Assembly (NCBI GenBank): GCA_031279575.1
Contig: JAITIG010000160.1
Coordinates: 1 to 14,840 of the forward strand
DNA: 14,840 bases
Source of the DNA: Bifidobacteriaceae bacterium
GTDB lineage: Bacteria > Actinomycetota > Actinomycetes > Actinomycetales > WQXJ01
Direction: 5' to 3'
The notes beneath the pieces are model-generated. The model was not told the origin of the DNA, searched no databases, and saw only the letters and a list, made by a program, of their open reading frames with translations. Shown piece after piece: positions 6,926-14,143 of this stretch (position 1 is the first letter of the stretch; each line of letters begins with the position of its first letter). The position numbers and the translations under genes were made by a program.

Positions 6926-8082
6926 TGCAGAATCCTCCAGCCTTGCCCGGCCAGGTCCTCGGCCAAAGCCGCGCCCTGGCCCGGGGGAACCGACACCTGC
7001 GCCAATCCAACCAACTGCCCGGCGCCGTGCTCCAGGGCCAGGTCCTCCAGGTTGACCCCCAGCCGGCCCATCTCCTGGAACAGGCGGCCCAACTCGCCCG
7101 GCTTGTCCGGCACCATCACCGTCACCTTGTCGAAGACCCGCCGCGCGCCGCCGTGCTTGCCCGGGATGCGCTCCGCGCCGCGCCGCCCGGCGGCCACCAA
7201 GCCCGCCAGCTCCAGCAGCGCCCGGCCCTGGCCGCCCGGCCCGGCGGCGCCATCCAGCGCCGCGATGGCCCGGTCCAGATCAGCCCGCACGGCGCGCAGC
7301 ACCTGGGCCACCTCGGCGCCGTTGGCGGCCAGGATGGCGGCCCACAAGTTCGGGTCGGAGGCGGCGACGCGGGTCATGTCGCGCAAGCCCTGGCCCGCCA
7401 AGTCCAACGCGCCCGGCGCGGCCGCCTCCAACCGGGCCGCCGTCAAACTGGCCAGAATCTGCGGCACATGGCTGACCAGCGCCACCGCCTGGTCGTGGGC
7501 GGCGGCGCTGAGATAGGCCGGGTGGGCGCCCAAATCGGTCGCCAAATCCCTGACCCGCAGCACGGCCGCCTCGGTGGTGGCCCCGGTGGGCGCGATCACC
7601 CAGGGGCGGCCCACAAACAAGTCGGCCGTGGCCGCCGCCGGGCCGGCTTTTTCCCGGCCGGCCATCGGGTGCGAGCCGACATAGCGCGTCAGATCCGCCC
7701 CCCAGGCGCCCAGCTGGTCGGCGATGGCGGCCTTGACCGAGGCGACATCGGTCACAGTCGCCTCTGGGTGGCGCTCCAACTGGGCGGCCACCACCGCCGC
7801 GGTCACATCTGGCGGGGCCGCCACCACCACCAGCCGCGGCGGCGGCCCGCCCGGGCCGCCCGGGCCGGTCTCGGCGGGCCGCAGCGCCCGGCCGGCGCCA
7901 ATTTGCTCCGCCAGGGCCAGGGCCGTCGGGGAGGGGTCCTCCAAGGTCACAGCCACACCCTGGGCGCGCAACGCCAAACCGACCGAAGCCCCGATCAGGC
8001 CCGCCCCGGCGATGCGCACCGGGCCGGCGGTGGCCCCCGGGCGCGCCGGGCCGGCCGGCCAAGGCGGTTCGGCGGGGCTCAC
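6922..8082 (-). CDS. tyrA: Prephenate dehydrogenase with C-terminal ACT domain
   Basis: This 386-residue cytoplasmic enzyme of tyrosine synthesis converts prephenate to 4-hydroxyphenylpyruvate with NAD(P). After a Pro-rich start, the dinucleotide-binding loop GAGLIGASVG is at 26-35. TDVASVKAAI (111-120) and YVGSHPMAGRE (134-144) are family blocks, and the helical domain has HDQAVALVSHVPQ (196-208) with the conserved histidine. From about 318 an ACT domain (KVTVMVPDKPGELGRLFQEM, then GVNLEDLALEH) suggests allosteric control, probably by tyrosine. The GTG start overlaps the rluB stop (GTGA, 8079-8082) and the stop overlaps plsC. A Gly/Pro insert (ETGPGGPGGPPP, 71-82) looks like low-complexity expansion. 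No chorismate mutase domain is seen. Confidence 0.95.
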   Translation of the reverse strand: MSPAEPPWPAGPARPGATAGPVRIAGAGLIGASVGLALRAQGVAVTLEDPSPTALALAEQIGAGRALRPAETGPGGPGGPPPRLVVVAAPPDVTAAVVAAQLERHPEATVTDVASVKAAIADQLGAWGADLTRYVGSHPMAGREKAGPAAATADLFVGRPWVIAPTGATTEAAVLRVRDLATDLGAHPAYLSAAAHDQAVALVSHVPQILASLTAARLEAAAPGALDLAGQGLRDMTRVAASDPNLWAAILAANGAEVAQVLRAVRADLDRAIAALDGAAGPGGQGRALLELAGLVAAGRRGAERIPGKHGGARRVFDKVTVMVPDKPGELGRLFQEMGRLGVNLEDLALEHGAGQLVGLAQVSVPPGQGAALAEDLAGQGWRILQ

Positions 8083-8960
8083 AGGCCCGCGGCCTTCTTC
8101 AGGGAGGCGACCTCGACCGGGCCGAGCACCCGGGTGCGGCCGGGCTTCAGACCGCCCAAGGCGATCGGCCCGACTCCCACCCGGACCAGCCGCGTCACCG
8201 GGTGGCCCATCTCCTCCAGCAGGCGGCGCACCACCCGGTTGCGGCCCGAGTGCAGCACAATCTCCACCTGGGTGTAGCCGGGGATGGCGTCGACGATGCG
8301 GAAGCTGTCGACGCTGGAGACGCCATCGTCCAACTCGACGCCTTGGCGCAACTGCTTGCCGATTCCGGGCTTGACGCGGCCCTCAACGGTGGCGAGGTAG
8401 GTTTTGGGGACCTCGTTGGCGGGGCGGGTCAAGGCGTTGGCCAGGCCGCCGTCGTTGGTCAGCAGGATCAACCCCTCCGAGTCCACGTCCAGCCGGCCGA
8501 CATGGAACAGCCGCTCCGGGCGGCGCTGGGTGTATTCGGCCAAAGTGGGGCGGTCTTGGGCCGGCTCCATGGAGGAGACCACCCCGGCGGGCTTGTGCAA
8601 GGCCAGCACCAGCCGGCCCGGGTCGGACTCCAGCGGCAGCCCGTCCACCTCGATGCGCCGCGTCTTGGGGTCCACCCGCAGGCCCAGTTCTTGGACCCGG
8701 ATGCCGTCGACTTTGACCCGGCCGGCTTTGATCAAGTCCTCGGCGGCGCGCCGCGAGGCCACGCCGGCGTCCGCCAAAACCTTCTGCAGCCTGATGCCGT
8801 CCTCGTCGTAGGGGGCCTCGACCGCGGCCGGCCGCTCCGGCCGGCGCCGGCGCCCGGCCCCCCGCCGGCCGCCCGGCCCCCCGCCGGCGCCCCAGGCGGC
8901 ATCGCGCCCGCGCCCGCGCCCCGAGCCGCCAGACCAGTTCGATGAAGGTGATTTCAGCAC
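8079..8960 (-). CDS. rluB: 23S rRNA pseudouridine synthase, RluB/RsuA family
   Basis: This protein of about 293 residues isomerises a uridine in 23S rRNA (RluB-type, position 2605 in E. coli) or a neighbouring site. A Gly/Arg-rich basic N-terminus (about 10-42) is typical of actinobacterial members and probably binds RNA. The S4 domain starts near 56 (IRLQKVLADAGVASRRAAED). The catalytic block GRLDVDSEGL is at 155-164, with Asp158 as the predicted nucleophile. The end has HSGRNRVVRRLLEEMGHPV and LVRVGVGPIALGGLKPG. The start is uncertain: I prefer the GTG at 8960, but a TTG at 8966 is also possible, and the Shine-Dalgarno is weak in both cases. It follows scpB after 36 bases, the largest gap in this operon. 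Confidence 0.94.
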   Translation of the reverse strand: MLKSPSSNWSGGSGRGRGRDAAWGAGGGPGGRRGAGRRRRPERPAAVEAPYDEDGIRLQKVLADAGVASRRAAEDLIKAGRVKVDGIRVQELGLRVDPKTRRIEVDGLPLESDPGRLVLALHKPAGVVSSMEPAQDRPTLAEYTQRRPERLFHVGRLDVDSEGLILLTNDGGLANALTRPANEVPKTYLATVEGRVKPGIGKQLRQGVELDDGVSSVDSFRIVDAIPGYTQVEIVLHSGRNRVVRRLLEEMGHPVTRLVRVGVGPIALGGLKPGRTRVLGPVEVASLKKAAGL

Positions 8961-8996
8961 CCGCAAAGCCTAATACGCCCCCGGGCGCGCGGCGGC

Positions 8997-9620
8997 TCAC
9001 CCGACTTGGTCTTTGATCTCCTCCAGGGCGGCGCCGCGCGGCAGGTGGGGCTCGAGCGGCTCCAACTCGCGCAGCGAGCCCAGGCCCATGCGCTCCAAGA
9101 ACAGCCCCGTGGTGGCGTAGAGCACCGCGCCGGAGGCCTCTTCCAGGCCGACCTCCTCGACCAGGCCGCGCCCCACCAGCGTGCGCATCACCGAGTCGAC
9201 GTTGACGCCGCGCACCGCCGAGATCCGCCCGCGGCTGATGGGCCCCTTGTAAGCCACGATGGCGAGGGTCTCCAGGGCCGGCGCCGTCAGCTTGGCGCGC
9301 GCGCCGTCGCGCACAAACCGCGCCACCACCTCGGCCTGGGCCGGATGCGAGTAGACCCGCCAGCCGCCGGCCAGTTGGCGCAGCTCGAAGCCGCGGGGGC
9401 GGGCCCCGAACGCGCCGCGGTATTCGGCCGCCAGCGCCTCCAAGGCGGCTTGCGCCTGGTCGGGGCCAACCCCCACCGCGATAGCCAGGTCGGTGGTGGA
9501 GGCGGGCTGGTCCACCACCATCAAGACGGCCTCGAGGGCGGCGGCCAGCTCCGCCCCGCCGGGCGCGGCCGCGGGGCCGGGCGGCGCCCCGGCCGCCTCG
9601 CCCCGCCCCGGCTCACTCAC
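8997..9620 (-). CDS. scpB: Segregation and condensation protein B
   Basis: This 207-residue protein is the winged-helix partner of the SMC-ScpA condensin complex that compacts and separates the chromosome. Two winged-helix units are visible: AALEAVLMVVDQPAS near 27-41, and the strongly conserved second part LETLAIVAYKGPISRGRI, then SAVRGVNVDSVMRTLVGRG (about 116-152). Length is normal. The GTG start overlaps the end of scpA by eight bases, so production of the two partners in a fixed ratio is likely. No smc gene is in the window; in actinobacteria it usually lies elsewhere. Confidence 0.96.
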   Translation of the reverse strand: MSEPGRGEAAGAPPGPAAAPGGAELAAALEAVLMVVDQPASTTDLAIAVGVGPDQAQAALEALAAEYRGAFGARPRGFELRQLAGGWRVYSHPAQAEVVARFVRDGARAKLTAPALETLAIVAYKGPISRGRISAVRGVNVDSVMRTLVGRGLVEEVGLEEASGAVLYATTGLFLERMGLGSLRELEPLEPHLPRGAALEEIKDQVG

Positions 9621-10473
9621 CGAACTCCTCCGAGATCTCCCACTGCCCGGGCGCCCCGGTCCAAGACACCGTCAGCTCCCCCAGCGCCTCCGGCTGGGCA
9701 AAGCCGACCAGCCCAAGGCGGAACATCTCCAGCAGGGCGATGAAACGCGCCACGATGACGGGCAGCGACCCGGCGGCATCGTCCACCAGGGCGCGGAAGG
9801 TGACCTGGCCCAAGGCGGCCAAGCGCTGCGCCAACGCCCTGGCCTGCCCGGCCACCGAGACGGCCGGGGCGTGCAGGTGCGCGGTGGGGACCTGGGCCGG
9901 GCGCGGCGGGCGGGCCAGGGCGGCGGCGGCGATGGCCGCCAACTCGGCCGGCCCGGCCGACCAGACCAGCTCCGGCAGCAGGCGCGCGAACTGCGGCTCC
10001 AGCGCCACCTCGCGCGGGCGCCGGCGCGACTCGGCCGCCAGGCGGGCGCCCAGCCAGCCGGAGACCTCCTTGAAGGCGCGGTACTCGAGCAGGCGGGCGA
10101 ACAGCAGGTCGCGCGCCTCGAGCAATTCCAAGTCTTCGGATTCGGCCAGGCCGCCGGGCAGCAGCGAGGCCGCTTTGAGGTCCACCAAGGTGGCCGCCAC
10201 CACCAAGAACTCCGAGGCCTGCGACAGCTCCCAAGCGCTCCCCAAGGCCCCGATGTGGGCTATGAACTCGTCGGTGACCTGCGCCAAGGCGATCTCGGTG
10301 ACATCGAGGCGGTGTTTGGCGATGAGCGAGATCAGCAGGTCGAACGGCCCGGAGAAGTTGTCCAAGCTGACCTCGAAGCCGCCGGGCGCCCCGCCGGGCG
10401 CGCCCGCCTGCGGGCCGGCCGGCCCGGGCAGCGGCAGCAGGGCCGCGGCCGCCCCGGGCGCCTCAGGCGGCAT
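9613..10473 (-). CDS. scpA: Segregation and condensation protein A (kleisin)
   Basis: This 286-residue kleisin bridges SMC heads and binds ScpB. After an Ala/Pro/Gly-rich leader of about 32 residues, the N-terminal kleisin domain is clear: FEVSLDNFSGPFDLLISLI (33-51), then HRLDVTEIALAQVTDEFIAHI. It is followed by ASEFLVVAATLVDLKAASLLP and LLEARDLLFARLLEYRAFKEV. The C-terminal winged helix is around TFRALVDDAAGSLPVIVARF and LLEMFRLGLV. The ATG at 10473 overlaps the end of parA by 11 bases (10463-10473), and the 3' end overlaps scpB. This tight overlap supports co-translation with the segregation ATPase upstream. Confidence 0.96.
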   Translation of the reverse strand: MPPEAPGAAAALLPLPGPAGPQAGAPGGAPGGFEVSLDNFSGPFDLLISLIAKHRLDVTEIALAQVTDEFIAHIGALGSAWELSQASEFLVVAATLVDLKAASLLPGGLAESEDLELLEARDLLFARLLEYRAFKEVSGWLGARLAAESRRRPREVALEPQFARLLPELVWSAGPAELAAIAAAALARPPRPAQVPTAHLHAPAVSVAGQARALAQRLAALGQVTFRALVDDAAGSLPVIVARFIALLEMFRLGLVGFAQPEALGELTVSWTGAPGQWEISEEFGE

Positions 10474-11293
10474 CGCCCCGGGCCACCAGCTCCCGGGCCA
10501 GGCGGCGGTAGGCGTCCGCGCCTGGGTGGTTGGGGGCGAAGGTGAGGATGGACTCGGCCGCCACCGACGAGTCCGGGAACTTGACCGTGCGCGCGATCAC
10601 CGTGTCGAAGACCTGCTGGCCAAAGGCTTGGTGGACCCGCTCCAGCACCTCGCGCGAGTGCAGCGTGCGGGTGTCGACCATGGTGGCCAGGATGCCGTCG
10701 ATCTTGAGCCGCGGGTTGAGCCGGTCCGCCACTTTGGCGATGGTCTCCACCAGCAGCGCCACGCCGCGCAGGGCGAAGTACTCCGTCTCCAGGGGGATGA
10801 TCACCCCGTGGGCGGCGGTCAGCGCGTTCACGGTCAACAGCCCAAGCGAGGGCTGGCAGTCGACAAGGATCACGTCGTAGGCTTCGCCCAGCGGGCGCAG
10901 CATGCGGGCCAAGGTGGTCTCGCGCGCCACCTCCCCGACCAGCTGGACCTCGGCCGCGCTCAGGTCGATATTGGCCGGGATCAGGTCCAGGCCCGCCAAT
11001 TTGGTTGCCCGGACCACGTCTTGGGCGGCCACCGAGGCCCGCATCAAGGCGTCGTAGACGGTCGGCTCCTCCTCCTGCGGCTGGATCCCGAGGGCGACTG
11101 TGGCCGCCCCTTGCGGGTCGAAGTCGACCAGCAGCACTTTGCGGCCGTACAGGGCCAGCGCCGCGCCCAAGTTGACGGCGGTGGTGGTCTTGCCGACTCC
11201 GCCTTTCTGGTTGCACAGGGCGATCAGGCGGGCTGGCCCGTGCCCCTGGAGGGGCGCCGGCTCCGGGAAGTCCTTGGCGGCTGGGTCACTCAC
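10463..11293 (-). CDS. ParA/Soj-type chromosome-partitioning ATPase
   Basis: This 276-residue MinD/ParA-family ATPase has the deviant Walker A KGGVGKTT at 30-37 in the typical context LIALCNQKGGVGKTTTAVNLG, then LLVDFDPQGAAT (54-65, with D57 and D59). Later family blocks are YDVILVDCQPSLGLLTVNAL and VIIPLETEYFALRGVALL. It is the ParA copy that actinobacteria keep next to scpA, distinct from the origin-proximal parAB pair; no parB and no parS-like palindrome are seen here. I place the start at the GTG at 11293 (VSDPAAKDF). The frame is open to 11332, but the upstream residues are repetitive Gly/Arg. On the minus strand TACGAT (11300-11305) is six bases upstream and could be the -10 of a leaderless message. 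Confidence 0.93.
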   Translation of the reverse strand: MSDPAAKDFPEPAPLQGHGPARLIALCNQKGGVGKTTTAVNLGAALALYGRKVLLVDFDPQGAATVALGIQPQEEEPTVYDALMRASVAAQDVVRATKLAGLDLIPANIDLSAAEVQLVGEVARETTLARMLRPLGEAYDVILVDCQPSLGLLTVNALTAAHGVIIPLETEYFALRGVALLVETIAKVADRLNPRLKIDGILATMVDTRTLHSREVLERVHQAFGQQVFDTVIARTVKFPDSSVAAESILTFAPNHPGADAYRRLARELVARGDAA

Positions 11294-11299
11294 CGCTTC

Positions 11300-11305
11300 A
11301 TCGTA
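11300..11305 (-). promoter_or_regulatory. Possible -10 box for leaderless transcription of the parA operon
   Basis: TACGAT on the minus strand ends six bases before the GTG at 11293. Transcription would then begin at or next to the start codon, a common arrangement in actinobacteria. No -35 box is seen in the GC-rich flank, and no strong Shine-Dalgarno competes, so this is tentative. Confidence 0.3.
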
Positions 11306-11365
11306 TCCGCCGCCGCGCCCCCGGGGCGGCACTTCGCCCGGTGAGGCGCGCGGCCAAGCGCCGCC

Positions 11366-11410
11366 CGATGCCGTGCCGCCCGATGCCGTGCCGCCCGATG
11401 CCGTGCCGCC
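11366..11410. repeat. Three perfect tandem copies of a 15-bp unit
   Basis: The unit cgatgccgtgccgcc is present at 11366-11380, 11381-11395 and 11396-11410 without mismatch. It lies in the gap between holA and parA, 73 bases before the parA start, where the operon's promoter should be. Confidence 0.9.
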
Positions 11411-11413
11411 CGG

Positions 11414-11522
11414 CGGCGCGCCCCAGGGGTTCCGGGCCTCGGCGACCCCCCGGCGCGCCCCAGGGGTTCCGGGCCTCGGCGACCCCCGGCGCGCCCCAGG
11501 GGTTCCGGGCCTCGGCGACCCC
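11414..11522. repeat. Three tandem copies of a 36-37-bp unit
   Basis: Units start at 11414, 11451 and 11487; each begins cggcgcgccccagggg and ends ctcggcgacccc. The copies are identical except for one extra C at the end of the first. A fourth copy starts at 11523 but degrades after about 11 bases. GGCGCGCC at the start of each unit is a palindrome. Read on the minus strand in one frame the unit would give GVAEARNPWGAP, but no start site or family supports translation. The array follows directly on the 15-bp repeats and fills most of the 282-base holA-parA gap. Confidence 0.9.
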
Positions 11523-11556
11523 CGGCGCGCCCCCCCGGGGCGGCGCGGCGCGCGGC

Positions 11557-11580
11557 CCGGCTTCAGGGGCCGGCTTCAGG
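11557..11580. repeat. Short direct repeat ccggcttcagg spanning the holA stop
   Basis: The 11-base sequence ccggcttcagg occurs at 11557-11567 and 11570-11580. The second copy contains the holA stop (TGA, 11576-11578), and the first would supply a similar TGA out of frame. It looks like a small slippage duplication at the edge of the larger repeat region. Confidence 0.7.
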
Positions 11581-12583
11581 CGCCGCCCGCGGCCCGGGCC
11601 ACCGCTAGGATGGCCCGTTCCACGGCGTAGTTGCGGGCCACTTTGGCGCTGGCCCCTTCTAGGCCTTTGACCTGCGCGTCCGCCAGCGCGGCGGCTTCGA
11701 TCGAGCGCGCCAGCCCGGTCGCGTCCCAGTGCCTGAGGACGCGCCGGGCCTGGTCCACCTGCCAACTGCTCAGCCCCAGCTCTTTGACCGGGTCGGCTTT
11801 GGCCCCGACCGCCCAGCCGACTTTCGCCAGCAGGCGCAGCCGGCCGGCCAGCGCGCCGATCAGCATGACATGCTCCACCCCGCAGGCCAGCGCCTGGCGG
11901 GCCAGGCGCAGCGCCTCGCCGGTTTGCCCCGCCACGGCCGCGTCGACCACCTTGAAGGCGGTGGTCTCCTGGCGCCCGCCGTAGTAGCGCTCCACCATGG
12001 CGGCGGTGACCCGCCCGGTGGTGTCGGCCGCCACCTGGCCCACCGCCGCGGCCAGCTCGCGCAAGTCGGACCCGACCGCTTGGACCAGCTGGCGCACCGC
12101 CCCGGCCTCGAAGGTCCGCTCCAGGCGGCGGAACTCGGCCGCGGCGAAGGCCTCTTTGTCCCGGTCGTATTTGACCTCGGCCGCGTTGACCACCTGGGCG
12201 CCGGCCGCGCGCAGCGCGTCGAGCAGCTTTTTGCCCCGCTGGCCGCCGGCGTGGCGGAACACCGCCATGGCGTCCGGGCTGGGCGCCGCCGCATAGGCCA
12301 GCGCCTCCTTCAAGAAGGCGTCCGAGCATTTGTCGACTTGGTTGGCCACCACCACGGTGTACTCGGCGAAGAGCGACCCGCTGGCCGCCGCCGCCAGGGA
12401 CTGCCCGGCCGCCGCGTCGACCTCGACCACGTCCAGGTCCGGGTGGGACTGGCGCGCCAGGCGGGTCAGGCGCGCCACCGCCCGGTCCGCCAGCAGCTCC
12501 TCCGGCCCCGTCACCAAGACCAACCGGTCCGGCTCCGCCTGGTCCCACGGCAGGCCGGCCTGCCCGCGTCTCGCAACTGCCAC
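11576..12583 (-). CDS. holA: DNA polymerase III subunit delta
   Basis: This 335-residue protein is the clamp-loader delta subunit, which opens the beta sliding clamp during replication. The N-terminus has RLVLVTGPEELLADRAVARL (about 20-39), then VVEVDAAAG and the SLFAEYTVVVANQVDK block. The middle has AVGSDLRELAAAVGQVAADT and the helical linker TTAFKVVDAAVAGQTGEALRL. The C-terminal collar domain ends with DAQVKGLEGASAKVARNYAV. As usual for delta, there is no functional Walker A motif. The GTG start at 12583 has only a weak upstream site (TTGACGG). The gene is divergent from lpdA and is followed, across the repeat region, by parA. In many actinobacteria holA sits beside comEC and rpsT, so this neighbourhood is different from the common one. 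Confidence 0.95.
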   Translation of the reverse strand: MAVARRGQAGLPWDQAEPDRLVLVTGPEELLADRAVARLTRLARQSHPDLDVVEVDAAAGQSLAAAASGSLFAEYTVVVANQVDKCSDAFLKEALAYAAAPSPDAMAVFRHAGGQRGKKLLDALRAAGAQVVNAAEVKYDRDKEAFAAAEFRRLERTFEAGAVRQLVQAVGSDLRELAAAVGQVAADTTGRVTAAMVERYYGGRQETTAFKVVDAAVAGQTGEALRLARQALACGVEHVMLIGALAGRLRLLAKVGWAVGAKADPVKELGLSSWQVDQARRVLRHWDATGLARSIEAAALADAQVKGLEGASAKVARNYAVERAILAVARAAGGA

Positions 12584-12679
12584 CCGTCAAGCTTGCCACG
12601 CCCCCCGGCGGCGAACCACAGCCTGGCCGGCGCAGGGGCATAGGCCAAAAGTCATGCAAAGATTGGTGGGGAGCGAATC

Positions 12680-12708
12680 CGGGCGCGCGGGCGCCCGGGC
12701 GCGCGGGC
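12680..12708 (+). repeat. Direct repeat and hairpin in the lpdA leader
   Basis: The 13-base sequence cgggcgcgcgggc occurs at 12680-12692 and again at 12696-12708. Within it GGGCGC (12681-12686) can pair with GCGCCC (12691-12696) over a four-base loop. It lies 40-70 bases before the lpdA start, in the gap shared with holA. A regulatory role is possible but not shown. I could not assign promoter boxes for either divergent gene in 12584-12747. Confidence 0.5.
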
Positions 12709-12728
12709 CTGCTGTGAGGAATCAAACC

Positions 12729-12736
12729 GAGGAAGG
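12729..12736 (+). promoter_or_regulatory. RBS that favours the inner GTG of lpdA
   Basis: GAGGAAGG ends at 12736, 11 bases before the GTG at 12748. A GTG at 12736 in the same frame overlaps the end of this site and therefore could not use it, so the inner start is preferred although the spacing is long. Confidence 0.5.
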
Positions 12737-12747
12737 TGCCCTGGGAA

Positions 12748-14127
12748 GTGGCGGAATCACCTGTTTACGACGTCGTGGTGCTGGGGGCCGGCTCCGGCGG
12801 CTACGCGGCCGCTTTGCGCGGCGCCCAGCTGGGCCTCAAAGTGGCCCTGGTCGAGGCCGACAAAGTGGGCGGCACCTGCCTCCACCGGGGCTGCATCCCC
12901 ACCAAGGCGATGCTGCACGCGGCCGAGGTCGCCACCGCCGTCAGGCAGGCGGGGCGCTTCGGCGTGGCCGCCACCTTGGAGGGGATCGACCTGGCCGGCG
13001 TCAACCAGTACAAGCAGTCGGTGGTGGACCGGCTGCACAAGGGTTTGCAGGGGCTGGTGGCCCAGCGCGGGGTGAAGCTGGCGCAGGGTTTTGGCCGCCT
13101 GGCCTCGCCCGGCCGGGTCGACCTCGGCGGCGAGACCTTGGAGGGCCGCCACCTGGTGCTGGCCACCGGCTCATACGCCCGCTCGCTGCCCGGCTTGAAG
13201 CTTGGGGAGCGGATCATGACCTCGGACCAAGCCCTCCGCCTGGACTGGCTCCCAAGCCAGCCGATTGTGCTGGGCGGCGGGGTGATAGGCCTTGAGTTCG
13301 CCTCGCTGTGGCGCTCCTTCGGGGCCCGGCCAACCATTGTCGAGGCGCTGGACCACCTGGCCCCAAGCGAGGACGCCGCCGTCTCCAAGCTGTTGGAGCG
13401 CTCCTTCCGCCGCCGCTCAATCGGTTTCAAGCTGGGCGCCAAGGTGGTGGACGTGTCCCAGGACGCAGACCAGGTCACGGTGGTCCTGGAGACCGGCGAG
13501 TCGCTCCAAGGCGACGCCCTGCTGGTCGCGGTCGGCCGCGGCCCCGCCACCGCCGGGGTGGGCTTCGAGGCGGCGGGGGTGGCCATGGAGCGCGGTTTTG
13601 TGCTGGCCGATGAGCGCCTGCGCACCAACCTGGAGGGCGTTTGGGCGGTCGGGGACATAGTCCCGGGCCTGCAACTGGCCCACCGGGGCTTCGCCCAGGG
13701 CATCGCCGCGGCCGAGCGCATCGCGGGCCTCAACCCCGCCCCCCTGCCCGAGTCCGGCATTCCGCGCGTCACCTACTGCGACCCGGAGATCGCCTCTGTC
13801 GGCCTGACCGAGGCCGCCGCCAAGGCCGAGCACGGCGCGGACGCCATCGAGACGGTTGAGTACAACTTGGCCGGCAACGGCAAGAGCCAAGTCCTCGCCA
13901 CCCAGGGCTTCGTCAAATTGGTCCGCTTGGCGGGCGGCCCGGTGGTGGGCCTGCACATGGTGGGCGGGCGGGTTGGCGAGCTGGCCGGCGAGGCCCAGCT
14001 GATTGTCAACTGGGAGGCCTATCCGGAGGATGTGGCCGAGTTGATCCACGCCCACCCGACCCAAGCCGAGGCCATCGGCGAGGCCTTCCTGGCCTTGGCC
14101 GGCAAACCCCTCCACGCCCACGCCTAA
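12748..14127 (+). CDS. lpdA: Dihydrolipoyl dehydrogenase (E3)
   Basis: This 459-residue flavoenzyme re-oxidises dihydrolipoyl groups on E2 subunits of 2-oxoacid dehydrogenase complexes, passing electrons through FAD to NAD. The FAD-binding [11 protein letters not shown] is at 13-23. The redox disulfide is in [14 protein letters not shown] (Cys44 and Cys49). The NAD-binding [10 protein letters not shown] is at 176-185, the second FAD motif [11 protein letters not shown] at 293-303, and the catalytic HAHPTQAE gives His436/Glu441. All key residues are intact and the length is normal. The start at the GTG at 12748 gives [15 protein letters not shown]; a GTG at 12736 would add four residues. Only 16 bases separate it from the E2 gene, so the two are very probably co-transcribed and function in the same complex. 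Confidence 0.97.
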   Translation: MAESPVYDVVVLGAGSGGYAAALRGAQLGLKVALVEADKVGGTCLHRGCIPTKAMLHAAEVATAVRQAGRFGVAATLEGIDLAGVNQYKQSVVDRLHKGLQGLVAQRGVKLAQGFGRLASPGRVDLGGETLEGRHLVLATGSYARSLPGLKLGERIMTSDQALRLDWLPSQPIVLGGGVIGLEFASLWRSFGARPTIVEALDHLAPSEDAAVSKLLERSFRRRSIGFKLGAKVVDVSQDADQVTVVLETGESLQGDALLVAVGRGPATAGVGFEAAGVAMERGFVLADERLRTNLEGVWAVGDIVPGLQLAHRGFAQGIAAAERIAGLNPAPLPESGIPRVTYCDPEIASVGLTEAAAKAEHGADAIETVEYNLAGNGKSQVLATQGFVKLVRLAGGPVVGLHMVGGRVGELAGEAQLIVNWEAYPEDVAELIHAHPTQAEAIGEAFLALAGKPLHAHA

Positions 14128-14143
14128 AGAAAGCAGGCCCCGC

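Noticed and set aside
11414..11522. The 36-bp direct repeats as a CRISPR array
   Set aside because: The copies are head-to-tail with no spacers between them and no cas genes are present.
11294..11575. parS-like centromere near parA
   Set aside because: Nothing resembling the TGTTTCACGTGAAACA palindrome is present; the gap holds only GC-rich tandem repeats.
11298..12725. Minus-strand open frame of about 475 codons covering holA and the repeat region, with GVAEARNPWGAP and GRHGI repeats in its last part
   Set aside because: Over holA it is out of frame with a well-supported gene and reads as Gly/Arg/Pro low complexity. The repeat units being multiples of three keep the frame open by chance. 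No RBS is seen for a gene limited to the repeats.
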